From the NCBI RefSeq assembly GCF_000716445.1, contig NZ_JNWK01000079.1, positions 44,905 to 108,904 of the forward strand: DNA of 64,000 bases, in the 5' to 3' direction. Position numbers and translations under genes: made by a program. The stretch comes from Streptomyces wedmorensis. GTDB lineage: Bacteria > Actinomycetota > Actinomycetes > Streptomycetales > Streptomycetaceae. The notes under the pieces were generated by a model, which had not been told where the DNA came from, made no database searches, and saw nothing but the letters and a program-made list of their open reading frames with translations. Shown in pieces: positions 56,635 through 64,000 of the stretch. How positions within the stretch are numbered: the stretch's first letter is position 1; each line of letters begins with the position of its first letter.

Positions 56635-57567
56635 GTGGGGAACTTCTTGGCTGGCAAGGTCGTCGCCGTGACGGGCGCGGGGCGGGGCATCGGCCGCGCC
56701 GTGGCCCTCGCGTGCGCGGCGGAGGGCGCGAAGGTCGTCGTCAACGACTACGGGGTGTCGATCGAGGGCGGCGAGCCGACCTCCGAGATCGCCCTCGCCG
56801 TCGTGAAGGAGATCGAGGCGGCGGGCGGCTCGGCCGTCGCCGTCGCCGACGACATCTCCACGATGGCGGGCGGGCAGCGGATCGTGGACGTCGCCCTCGC
56901 CGAGTACGGGCGGATCGACGGGGTCGTCTGCGTCGCCGGCATCCTCCGCGAACGCATGCTCTTCAACATGTCCGAGGAGGAGTGGGACCCCGTCGTCGCC
57001 ACCCACCTGAAGGGCACGTTCACGGTCTTCCGGGCCGCGTCCGCCGTCATGCGCAAGCAGGGGACGGGCACGCTGATCGGGTTCACCAGCGGCAACCACC
57101 AGGGGTCCGTCGCCCAGGCCAACTACTCCGCCGCCAAGGGCGGGATCATCTCGCTGGTCCGCTCGGCGGCGCTCGGCCTCCACAAGTACGGCGTCACCGC
57201 GAACGCCGTCGCCCCGGTGGCCCGTACCCGCATGTCCGCCAACGTGCCGATGGAGCTGAAGGAGATGGGGGAGCCGGAGGACGTGGCCGCCCTCGTCGTC
57301 TACCTCCTCTCGGAACGGGCCCGCGCTGAGAGGATCACCGGCCAGGTCTACACGATCGCCGGCCCCAAGATCGCCGTCTGGGCCCAGCCCCGCGAGCTCC
57401 GCGCCGGATACGCCGAAGGCGCCGCCTGGACCCCCGAACGCATCGCCGACTTCCTCCCCGGCACCGTCGGCACCGATCCGATGCCGATGCTCGCCCGCCT
57501 GGAGGAGATGGCCCGCGCGGCGGCGGCGGGCGACCGGCCCAACGCCGGCAAGGGGGAGGCGTCATGA
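56635..57567 (+). CDS. Short-chain dehydrogenase/reductase
   Basis: A 310-residue SDR: cofactor motif TGAGRGIG (13-20), catalytic S152, Y164 and K168 (NYSAAKGG), and a C-terminal extension of ~60 residues like the SDR domains of multifunctional beta-oxidation enzymes (ERITGQVYTIAGPKIAVWAQP). It probably oxidises a 3-hydroxyacyl-CoA or a hydroxysteroid-like alcohol. GTG start; overlaps the next gene by ATGA. Confidence 0.9.
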   Translation: MGNFLAGKVVAVTGAGRGIGRAVALACAAEGAKVVVNDYGVSIEGGEPTSEIALAVVKEIEAAGGSAVAVADDISTMAGGQRIVDVALAEYGRIDGVVCVAGILRERMLFNMSEEEWDPVVATHLKGTFTVFRAASAVMRKQGTGTLIGFTSGNHQGSVAQANYSAAKGGIISLVRSAALGLHKYGVTANAVAPVARTRMSANVPMELKEMGEPEDVAALVVYLLSERARAERITGQVYTIAGPKIAVWAQPRELRAGYAEGAAWTPERIADFLPGTVGTDPMPMLARLEEMARAAAAGDRPNAGKGEAS

Positions 57568-58613
57568 GGGGCGTCGTCTTCGACGGGAAGCAGGTCCAGG
57601 TCGTCGACGACCTGGAGGTACGGGACCCGGGGCCCGGCGAGGTGCTCGTCGCCATCGCGGCGGCGGGACTCTGCCACAGCGACCTGTCGGTCGTGGACGG
57701 CACGATCCCGTTCCCACCGCCGGTCGTGCTCGGGCACGAGGGGGCCGGGGTCGTCGAGGCCGTCGGCCCCGGGGTGAAGCACGTCGTGCCCGGCGACCAC
57801 GTGGCCCTCTCGACGCTGGCGAACTGCGGGGCGTGCGCGGACTGCGACCGGGGGCGGCCGACGATGTGCCGGAAGGCGATCGGGATGCCGGGGCAGCCGT
57901 TCTCACGGGACGGGCAGCCGCTCTACCAGTTCGCGTCGAACTCGTCGTTCGCCGAGCGGACCGTCGTCAAGGCCGTCCAGGCCGTACGGATCCCGAAGGA
58001 CATCCCGCTCACCTCCGCCGCTCTGATGGGCTGCGGCGTCCTCACCGGCGTCGGCGCGGTGCTCAACCGCGCGAAGGTCGGCCGGGGCGAGACGGTCGTC
58101 GTCATCGGCACCGGCGGGATCGGGCTCAACGTCATCCAGGGCGCCCGGATCGCCGGCGCCCTCACGATCGTGGCCGTCGACACCAACCCGGACAAGGAGG
58201 CGGTGGCTCGCCGGTTCGGCGCCACCCACTTCCTCGCCTCCACGGACGGCGTCCGCGAGATCCTGCCCACCGGCGCCGACCACGTCTTCGAGTGCGTCGG
58301 CCACACCGGCCTCGTCCGCACCGCCGTCGACCTCCTCGACCGCCACGGCCAGGCGATCCTCCTCGGCATGACCGCGCCCGCGGCGGAGGCGACCTTCCTC
58401 CCGGCCGCCATGTTCCTGGACAAGTCCATCCTCGGCTGCCGCTACGGCTCCTCCCGTCCCCAGAAGGACATCGCCCTCTACGCGGAGCTGTACCGGACGG
58501 GCGGCCTGCTCCTCGACGAACTCGTCACGGCCACCTACCCCGTGGAGGAGTTCGCCCGGGCCGTGGAGGACGCGGAGCGGGGGAAGGTGGCGCGGGGCGT
58601 GCTCACGTTCTGA
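57564..58613 (+). CDS. Zinc-dependent alcohol dehydrogenase
   Basis: A 349-residue MDR enzyme: catalytic zinc ligands C37 (GLCHSDLS) and H58/E59 (LGHEGAGVVE); structural zinc Cys 88, 91, 94 and 102 (CGACADC...MC); Rossmann motif GTGGIGLNV near 183-191. It resembles S-(hydroxymethyl)mycothiol/aryl-alcohol type dehydrogenases. Together with the SDR it would oxidise alcohol intermediates in the cluster. It overlaps the SDR by 4 bases and is last in that operon. Confidence 0.92.
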   Translation: MRGVVFDGKQVQVVDDLEVRDPGPGEVLVAIAAAGLCHSDLSVVDGTIPFPPPVVLGHEGAGVVEAVGPGVKHVVPGDHVALSTLANCGACADCDRGRPTMCRKAIGMPGQPFSRDGQPLYQFASNSSFAERTVVKAVQAVRIPKDIPLTSAALMGCGVLTGVGAVLNRAKVGRGETVVVIGTGGIGLNVIQGARIAGALTIVAVDTNPDKEAVARRFGATHFLASTDGVREILPTGADHVFECVGHTGLVRTAVDLLDRHGQAILLGMTAPAAEATFLPAAMFLDKSILGCRYGSSRPQKDIALYAELYRTGGLLLDELVTATYPVEEFARAVEDAERGKVARGVLTF

Positions 58614-58730
58614 GCCGTACGGACAGCGGACAGGCGGCGGACAGGAGGCGGTTCGGGGCGGGCCGCGAGGCGTGCGAGCCCGCCGTATTTCCCTGGGGGA
58701 CAGGACCGTCGGCGGGTTACGGTCACGGCC

Positions 58731-59957
58731 ATGTCCTACCGCGAACTCGCCACCCGACCCGTCCTGGCCTGGTCCGCCGTCATGGTCACCAGCCGGCTGC
58801 CCATCGCCATGGCGCCGCTCGCGGTCGTGTTCCTGGTACGGGAGCGGCCCGGCGGGTACTCGCTCGGGGCGGTGCTCGCGGCGGTGTACGTGCTCGGGGA
58901 GATCGTCGGCGCGCCCGTGCTCGGCATGCGGATGAACGCCGAGCGGGCCAGGCCGCAGCTGGCCGCCGGACTCGCCGTCGGCGCCGCCGGGTTCGCCGGA
59001 CTCGGGCTGCTGCCGGGCGCCCACCCGGTGGTGCTCGGCGCCCTCGCGCTGCTCGCGGGCGTCGGGCCCGCCGCCGTGCCCGGGGGGCTGCGGGCGCTGC
59101 TCACGAGCCTCGTACCGGAGCGGGCCGTCACCCAGGCGATGAGCATGGAGTCGGTGCTGACCTTCGCCATCTGGGCGGCCGCGCCCGCGTTGGCGACCGG
59201 ACTCGCGCTCGGCGTCGACCCGGCCGTGCCGCTGCTCCTCATGGGGGCGCTGCTGGCCGTGTCGGTGGCGGGGCTGCGGATGCTGCCGGCCGGGTGGGCG
59301 GCGGAGCCGCAGGAGGAGGGCGCGTCGATGCGGCGGATGCTGCTGCGGGCCTGGCCGGTGTACGTCCTGGGGGCCGCAGGCCTCACGCTGCTCGCGCTGG
59401 CCGAGCTGGTGCTGCCCGCCCTGCTCGAACAGCGGGGGATCGGCATCGGGTGGGCGGGGCCGCTGCTCGCCGGGTTCTCCATCGGCTCGGCGGCGGGCGG
59501 GTTCGTGTACGGCCTGCGGGGGCACTGGCCGGGGTCGCTGTCCGCCCAGTCGACGGTGCTCGTGCTCGCGGTGGCCTCGGGCGTCGCGCTCGTCGCCGTA
59601 CTGCCGTGGACGGCCGCGATCGCGGTGGCGCTGGTCGCGGCAGGGATCCTCCAGGCGCCTTCGGGCCTGGCCCGGAACCTCGCCCTGCGGGAGGTCCTGC
59701 CGCCGTCCGCGCTCGCCGCCGGGTACTCGGTGATGTACGCGGCGGTGGGCGCCGGTTACGCGGTCAGCGGCACCCTCGCGGGCGGGCTGCTCAAGGTGGT
59801 GGCGCCGTCGACGGCGATCCTGTGCGGGGTGGTCCTGACCGTGCTGCTCACCGGGGCCGGTTTCGTGGGGGAACGGCGGCTGATCCGCCGTGCCGCGGTG
59901 GCGGGCGACGTTCAGGCGGCGTCGGCGTCGGCGCCGGTGCGGAAGGTGCGGCGGTAG
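58731..59957 (+). CDS. MFS transporter
   Basis: A 408-residue membrane protein with about 12 hydrophobic helices and a central cytoplasmic loop near 195-210 (AAEPQEEGASMRRM). The two-times-six helix layout and Gly/Ala-rich helices fit a major-facilitator efflux-type transporter of unknown substrate. Its 3' end overlaps the GlxA-type regulator gene by 46 bases tail-to-tail, the longest convergent overlap here. Confidence 0.85.
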   Translation: MSYRELATRPVLAWSAVMVTSRLPIAMAPLAVVFLVRERPGGYSLGAVLAAVYVLGEIVGAPVLGMRMNAERARPQLAAGLAVGAAGFAGLGLLPGAHPVVLGALALLAGVGPAAVPGGLRALLTSLVPERAVTQAMSMESVLTFAIWAAAPALATGLALGVDPAVPLLLMGALLAVSVAGLRMLPAGWAAEPQEEGASMRRMLLRAWPVYVLGAAGLTLLALAELVLPALLEQRGIGIGWAGPLLAGFSIGSAAGGFVYGLRGHWPGSLSAQSTVLVLAVASGVALVAVLPWTAAIAVALVAAGILQAPSGLARNLALREVLPPSALAAGYSVMYAAVGAGYAVSGTLAGGLLKVVAPSTAILCGVVLTVLLTGAGFVGERRLIRRAAVAGDVQAASASAPVRKVRR

Positions 59958-60913
59958 GCCGTCGGGGTCACGCCGATCGCGGTCATCAGGTGGACGCGCA
60001 GGGACTGGGCGGTGCCGAAGCCGGCGTCCTGGGCGACGCGGTCGATAGGGAGGCCGGTGGACTCCAGGAGGTGCCGGGCGCGTTCGATGCGCTGCTGGGT
60101 GAGCCACTGGCCGGGGCTGATGCCGACCTCGTCACGGAAGCGGCGGGTGAACGTCCGTACGCTCATCGACTCCTTCTCGGCCAGGTCCCGCAGCTGGATC
60201 GGCTCGTGGAGGTGGGCCAGCGCCCAGGCCCGCGCCGCGGTGGTGGTGTGGGTGCCGGCCTCGGGCATCGGGCGCTCGATGTACTGGGCCTGGCCGCCGT
60301 CCCGGTGCGGCGGCACGACGGTCCTGCGGGCGACGTCGTTGGCGACGGCCGTGCCGTGGTCGCGGCGCACGATGTGCAGGCACAGGTCGATGCCGGCCGC
60401 GACGCCCGCCGAGGTGAGGACGTCGCCGTCGTCGACGAAGAGGACGTCCGCGTCGACCCGCACCGTCGGGAAGAGCTGCTGGAAGTGCGCGGCGGAGGAC
60501 CAGTGGGTGGTGGCCGGGCGCCCGTCGAGGAACCCGGCGGCGGCGAGCACGTATCCGCCGGTGCAGATGGAGACGAGCCGGGTGCCGGGCCTGATGTGCG
60601 CGAGCGCGGCGGCCAGCTCGTCGGTGAGCCTGCCCTCGTCGTAGACGGGACCCAGCTCGTACGAGGCGGGGACGACGACCGTGTCGGCGGTCGCGAGGAT
60701 CTCCGGCCCGTGCTCGACGTACACGGCGAAGTCGGCGTCGGTGGGGACGGCGCCCGCGACCGGGGCGCAGGTGACGATCTCGTACAGGTGCCGCCCCTCT
60801 GCGTCCTTGGCGCGGCCGAAGATCCGGTGCGGGATGCCGAGCTCGAAGGGCAGGAGCCCGGGCAGCGCGAGGACGGCGACGCGGTGGGGGGTGGGGCCGG
60901 ACTGCGGCGGCAC
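59912..60913 (-). CDS. GlxA-family transcriptional regulator (DJ-1/PfpI + AraC domains)
   Basis: A 333-residue regulator. Residues ~10-180 are a DJ-1/PfpI-like domain (VAVLALPGLLPFELGIPHRIFG; nucleophile-elbow VSICTGGYVLA) and ~225-325 an AraC helix-turn-helix (MSVRTFTRRFRDEVGISPGQWLTQQRIERARHLLE in part; second HTH DAGFGTAQSLRVHL). These proteins usually regulate neighbouring operons. GTG 60913 has AAGGGAG 7 bases upstream. It is divergent from an MFS gene across 73 bases containing a DasR-like site. Confidence 0.9.
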   Translation of the reverse strand: MPPQSGPTPHRVAVLALPGLLPFELGIPHRIFGRAKDAEGRHLYEIVTCAPVAGAVPTDADFAVYVEHGPEILATADTVVVPASYELGPVYDEGRLTDELAAALAHIRPGTRLVSICTGGYVLAAAGFLDGRPATTHWSSAAHFQQLFPTVRVDADVLFVDDGDVLTSAGVAAGIDLCLHIVRRDHGTAVANDVARRTVVPPHRDGGQAQYIERPMPEAGTHTTTAARAWALAHLHEPIQLRDLAEKESMSVRTFTRRFRDEVGISPGQWLTQQRIERARHLLESTGLPIDRVAQDAGFGTAQSLRVHLMTAIGVTPTAYRRTFRTGADADAA

Positions 60914-60949
60914 GGGGGTGCTCCCTTCGGCGGGCGGCGGAAAAGGAGT

Positions 60950-60965
60950 GGTGGTCCAGACCACT
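60950..60965. promoter_or_regulatory. DasR-like (dre) site between glxA-type gene and MFS gene
   Basis: GGTGGTCCAGACCACT matches the published dre consensus ACTGGTCTAGACCACT at 14 of 16 positions (allowing C/G at position 2) and contains the perfect dyad GTGGTC-CA-GACCAC. Confidence 0.65.
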
Positions 60966-60986
60966 TTCCGGTAGTTCTGCTTGTCC

Positions 60987-62234
60987 GTGACGGACAACAC
61001 GTACAAGTCTGAGGCCGCCGAGCGGATTCCCGCCCCGGCCGAGCCGCCCGCACTGTGGAACCGCAACTTCCGGCTCTTCTTCGTCGCCCGCGCGGTCGCC
61101 GTCTTCGGCGAGGGCATGGTCCCGGTCGCCTTCGCCGCCGGACTCCTCGGAGCCGGCCACCCCGGCTCCACCGTCGGGTACGCGCTCGGCGGCTGGACGG
61201 CCGCCTTCGCGCTCTTCGTGCTCTTCGGCGGCGTCCTCGCCGACCGGTTCACCGCCCGCCGCATGATGATCCTCGCGGACCTCCTGCGACTGCCCGGCGC
61301 CGCCGTCCTCGCCGTCTCCTTCAGCCTCGGCAGCCCCCCGCTCTGGGCCGTCTACACCCTCTCCGTCGCCGCCGGCATGGGCGCCGCCCTCTTCCAGCCC
61401 GGCGTCGCCTCCACCATCCCCCGCATCGCCCCCGACGTGCAGCGCGCCAACGCCGTCCTGCGGGTCGCCGAAGCCCTCATGACGATGGCGGGACCGGCCG
61501 CCGCGGGCCTGCTCGTCGCCCTCTGGAACGCGGGCGCGGCCTTCGCCGTCAACGGCGTGACGTTCGCGATCAGCGCCCTCTGCCTCACCCTGCTGCGCAT
61601 CGCCCCGCTTCCCTCCGACTCCGCCCGCCGGGACTCCCTGGGCGCCGAACTCGTCGGCGGGTGGCGGGAGTTCCGGTCCCGGAGCTGGCTGTGGGGCGTC
61701 ATATCCATCTGGACCGTGTACGGGCTGACCGTCGCCGGCCCCATGGTGCCGCTCACCGCGAGCCTGGTCACCGAGGACCACGGATCGGCCGCGTACGGCG
61801 TGCTCATGGCCGTCAACGGCGCCGGCAGCGCGGCCGGCGGCCTCCTCGCCCTCCGGCTCCGCCCCGACCGCCCCCTCGCCTCCGGCGCGATCGCCCTCCT
61901 CGGCCTCTCCGTGAACCTCGCCCTGCTCGGCCTCGGCGCACCCGTCGCCCTCCTCGGCGCCGGCCAGTTCATCGGCGGCGCCGCCTTCGCCTTCTGGTTG
62001 GTCATGTGGTCCACCGCCGTCCAGACCCACGTCCCGCAGGAGGCCCTCAACCGCATGCACGCCTACGACGTCGCCGGCTCCCTCCTCATGATGGGCGTCG
62101 GCCGCACCCTGTCGGGCCCGGTCGCGGCGGCCGTCGGCACCCAGCAGGTACTGCTCACGGGCGCGGGCATCGCGGTCCTCGTGGTGGCGGCACTGCTCGC
62201 CGTACGCCCGATCAGGACGCTGCCGCGGGTGTAG
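60987..62234 (+). CDS. MFS transporter
   Basis: A 415-residue, ~12-helix transporter. Helix pair 2-3 shows the MFS motif A-like GGVLADRFTARRMM near 72-85. The sequence resembles the MFS_3/enterobactin-exporter-like branch (WNRNFRLFFVARAVAVFGEGM at the start). No Shine-Dalgarno is visible before GTG 60987 (or TTG 60981), so leaderless translation is possible. The 3' end is the source of an 18-bp tandem repeat. A DasR-like site lies 22-37 bases upstream. Confidence 0.87.
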   Translation: MTDNTYKSEAAERIPAPAEPPALWNRNFRLFFVARAVAVFGEGMVPVAFAAGLLGAGHPGSTVGYALGGWTAAFALFVLFGGVLADRFTARRMMILADLLRLPGAAVLAVSFSLGSPPLWAVYTLSVAAGMGAALFQPGVASTIPRIAPDVQRANAVLRVAEALMTMAGPAAAGLLVALWNAGAAFAVNGVTFAISALCLTLLRIAPLPSDSARRDSLGAELVGGWREFRSRSWLWGVISIWTVYGLTVAGPMVPLTASLVTEDHGSAAYGVLMAVNGAGSAAGGLLALRLRPDRPLASGAIALLGLSVNLALLGLGAPVALLGAGQFIGGAAFAFWLVMWSTAVQTHVPQEALNRMHAYDVAGSLLMMGVGRTLSGPVAAAVGTQQVLLTGAGIAVLVVAALLAVRPIRTLPRV

Positions 62235-62299
62235 GCGGTGCCGTGGGTGTAGGCGGTGGCGCGGGTGTAGGCGCTGCCGCGGGTGTAGGCGGTGCCGCG
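62228..62299. repeat. 18-bp tandem repeat derived from the MFS gene 3' end
   Basis: Four units (gggtgtaggcggtgccgc type) starting at 62228, 62246, 62264 and 62282. The first contains the last codons and TAG of the MFS gene, so the end of the gene has been tandemly duplicated. A gtgccg hexamer array (62304-62331) follows. Confidence 0.85.
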
Positions 62300-62393
62300 C
62301 GGGGTGCCGGTGCCGGTGCCGGTGCCGGTGGCGTTGGGGGCGGGTGCGGAAGGCTTCCCGGGGGCGTGTCCCGATCCTTTGGAAAGCTGTCAT

Positions 62394-62410
62394 TCCGGCC
62401 AATGGCCGGA
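62394..62410. promoter_or_regulatory. Perfect palindrome TCCGGCC-AAT-GGCCGGA
   Basis: A 7-3-7 inverted repeat 29 bases upstream of ATG 62440, in operator position for the last MFS gene. Confidence 0.45.
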
Positions 62411-62439
62411 GCGGTGGCACGGACGGGATGCTCGGTGGC

Positions 62440-63756
62440 ATGGCCCAGACAACCGAGCGCCCCGCCGGACCCGCATCAGACCGTCCCCCCGTCCGCACCC
62501 CCCGCGTCCACCGCGCCTGGTTCGTCGCGGCGGTCACCTTCGTCACGATCATCGGCGCCGCGGCGTTCGCCTCCCTGCCGGGCCTGCTGATCGAGCCGCT
62601 GCACGCCGAGTTCGACTGGTCGCGCGGCACGATCGGCTTCGCCGTCTCGGTGAACCTCGCCCTCTACGGACTCACCGCCCCCTTCGCCGCCGCGCTCATG
62701 GACCGGTTCGGCATCCGCCGCGTCGTCGCCGTCGCGCTCACGATCATCGCCGCCGGGTCGATCCTGACGGTGTTGATGACCGCGGCCTGGCAACTCGTCC
62801 TCTACTGGGGCGTCCTCGTCGGCCTCGGCAGCGGCTCCATGGCCCTCGCCTTCGCCGCGACCGTCACCAACCGCTGGTTCACCGCCCGCCGGGGCCTCGT
62901 CACCGGCATCCTCACCGCCGCCGGGGCCTCCGGCCAGCTGGTCTTCCTCCCGCTGCTCTCCTGGCTGGTCGAGCACCACGGCTGGCGCCCCGCCGCCGTG
63001 ACCGTCGCCCTCGCCGCCCTCGCCGTCGTCCCCTTCGTGTGGCTGCTGCTGCGCGACCACCCCGCGGACGTCGGCCTGGCCCCCTACGGCGGCGCGTACG
63101 CCGACAAGCCCGCGCCCGTCACCGGCGCCGCCCGCCGCGCCGTCACCGTCCTGCTCAAGGCCGCCCGCACCGGCCCCTTCTGGCTCCTCGCCGGCACCTT
63201 CGCGATCTGCGGCGCCTCCACGAACGGCCTGGTCAAGACCCACTTCGTGCCCGCCGCCCACGACCACGGCATGCCCGTCACCGCGGCCGCCGGACTCCTC
63301 GCCGTCATCGGCGTCTTCGACGTCGTCGGCACCATCGCCTCCGGCTGGTTCACCGACCGCTTCGCGGCCCGCCGCCTGCTCGCCGTCTACTACGCGCTCC
63401 GCGGCGTCTCCCTGCTCTTCCTGCCGATGCTCCTCGCCCCCGCCGTCCACCCGCCGATGCTGTTCTTCATCGTCTTCTACGGCCTGGACTGGGTCGCCAC
63501 CGTCCCGCCCACGATCGCCCTCTGCCGCGAGCACTACGGCGACGACTCCGCCATCGTCTTCGGCTGGGTCCTCGCCTCCCACCAGGTCGGCGCCGCCGTC
63601 GTCGCCTTCGCCGGCGGTGTCGCCCGCGACGTCTTCGGCAGCTACGACGTCGTCTGGTACGCCTCCGGCGCCCTCTGCGCCGCCGCCGCCCTCATGTCCC
63701 TCGTCATCCGCCGCCCCCAAACCCCCCCTGACCCCCTGATCCCTCTGACCCCCTGA
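62440..63756 (+). CDS. MFS transporter, monocarboxylate/oxalate-formate-antiporter-like
   Basis: A 438-residue, 12-helix transporter. MDRFGIRRVVAVAL near 87-100 is the helix 2-3 motif, and LYWGVLVGLGSGSMALAFAATVTNRWFTARRGLVTGI (in parts) is characteristic of the OFA/monocarboxylate branch. It probably carries an organic acid. ATG 62440 gives MAQTTERPAG; ATG 62428 is an alternative. Followed by repeat copy D. Confidence 0.88.
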   Translation: MAQTTERPAGPASDRPPVRTPRVHRAWFVAAVTFVTIIGAAAFASLPGLLIEPLHAEFDWSRGTIGFAVSVNLALYGLTAPFAAALMDRFGIRRVVAVALTIIAAGSILTVLMTAAWQLVLYWGVLVGLGSGSMALAFAATVTNRWFTARRGLVTGILTAAGASGQLVFLPLLSWLVEHHGWRPAAVTVALAALAVVPFVWLLLRDHPADVGLAPYGGAYADKPAPVTGAARRAVTVLLKAARTGPFWLLAGTFAICGASTNGLVKTHFVPAAHDHGMPVTAAAGLLAVIGVFDVVGTIASGWFTDRFAARRLLAVYYALRGVSLLFLPMLLAPAVHPPMLFFIVFYGLDWVATVPPTIALCREHYGDDSAIVFGWVLASHQVGAAVVAFAGGVARDVFGSYDVVWYASGALCAAAALMSLVIRRPQTPPDPLIPLTP

Positions 63757-63759
63757 CTC

Positions 63760-64000
63760 CTGAGGGCCCGCCACGTGGGCTGCGCCCGCCCCCGCGCCAC
63801 CGCCGTGTGGGCTGCGCCCGCCCCCGCGCCCCCGCCGTGTGGGCAATCGTCCCGCTGGGCGGGACGGGTGGGCACACGGGACGGCGCCCTCTGCCGGGCC
63901 CAGGCTTCCGGGCCTGGACGGTGCGCCGAAGGTGCGGCGCCGTGGTGGGTTGTGCCCACCCGTTCCGCCCTTGCGGAACAGTTGCCCACAACCCGGGGTC
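63760..64000. repeat. Composite palindromic repeat, copy D (mosaic), runs off the window
   Basis: Two gtgggctgcgcccgccccc-type units lead to a left module at 63836-63883 (CGTGTG, CGTCCCGC/GCGGGACG, CACACG), then an interior resembling the left interior of copy B (gggcccaggcttccg), and a right module at 63949-63992 (GTTGTG, GTTCCGC/GCGGAAC, CACAAC). Left end like A, interior like B: a mosaic. No gene is visible to the window end. Confidence 0.8.

Overview
The window looks like chromosomal Streptomyces DNA. Third-codon positions are almost all G or C, GTG and TTG starts are common, genes are joined by ATGA/GTGA overlaps, and the families are typical of the genus (DmdR1-type iron regulator, excalibur protein, orphan STAS/sigma modules, HTH-TPR regulator). 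The order SIS protein - DmdR1, with citA/pdxH and an acyl-CoA carboxylase operon upstream, resembles from memory the core region around dmdR1 of S. coelicolor. There are no rRNA or tRNA genes, CRISPR arrays, transposases or phage genes.

Layout. 1-4.1 kb: a LysR regulator facing an RhtA-type exporter, VOC and GNAT enzymes and a Cys-rich mini-protein. 4.5-11.9 kb: a five-gene operon (DinB-fold protein, AtuA-like protein, carboxyltransferase, biotin carboxylase/BCCP, acyl-CoA dehydrogenase) resembling acyclic-terpene or branched-acyl-CoA catabolism. 12-13.2 kb: two small membrane/surface proteins. 13.3-16.2 kb: acyl-CoA ligase, enoyl-CoA hydratase and a TetR regulator. 16.2-20.6 kb: secreted zinc protease, an Fe/2OG oxygenase behind a leaderless Cys leader peptide, citA and pdxH. 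20.6-20.9 kb: a highly structured candidate small RNA on the minus strand. 21-28.6 kb: PAS protein, HxlR/reductase pair, SIS protein, dmdR1, a hydrolase behind an SOS-like box, and a secreted beta-propeller protein. 28.8-36.9 kb: assorted secreted, membrane and enzyme genes including a kelch protein and a VanX-type dipeptidase. 37-43.7 kb: an ABC exporter, a prim-pol-like protein, an HTH-TPR regulator and a Pro/Gln-rich membrane protein. 43.7-46.6 kb: an orphan substrate-binding lipoprotein and purU. 47.2-49.8 kb: ECF sigma, anti-sigma-like protein and STAS protein. 49.7-58.6 kb: a catabolic cluster (acyl-CoA ligase, amidohydrolase, two acyl-CoA dehydrogenases, cyclase, SDR, alcohol dehydrogenase) interrupted by a small ORF and a Ser-kinase-like ATPase. 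58.7-63.8 kb: three MFS transporters and a GlxA-type regulator.

How parts work together. Two fatty-acid-like catabolic operons and citA share a GCTTGAT-type operator, with the TetR protein at 15630 as a candidate regulator. The 49.7-58.6 kb cluster has TCTGACGG-type palindromes at both of its divergent promoters. Two DasR-like sites lie before the SIS gene and between glxA and an MFS gene.

Most unusual. (1) A composite palindromic repeat family occurs at four intergenic sites, in both orientations and as deletion or mosaic forms, with compensatory stem changes and one copy in frame inside an acyl-CoA dehydrogenase gene. (2) A promoter-driven ~210-nt RNA has a 15-nt match to the 16S anti-Shine-Dalgarno end, a 12-codon ORF and mutually exclusive hairpins, but no gene downstream on its strand.
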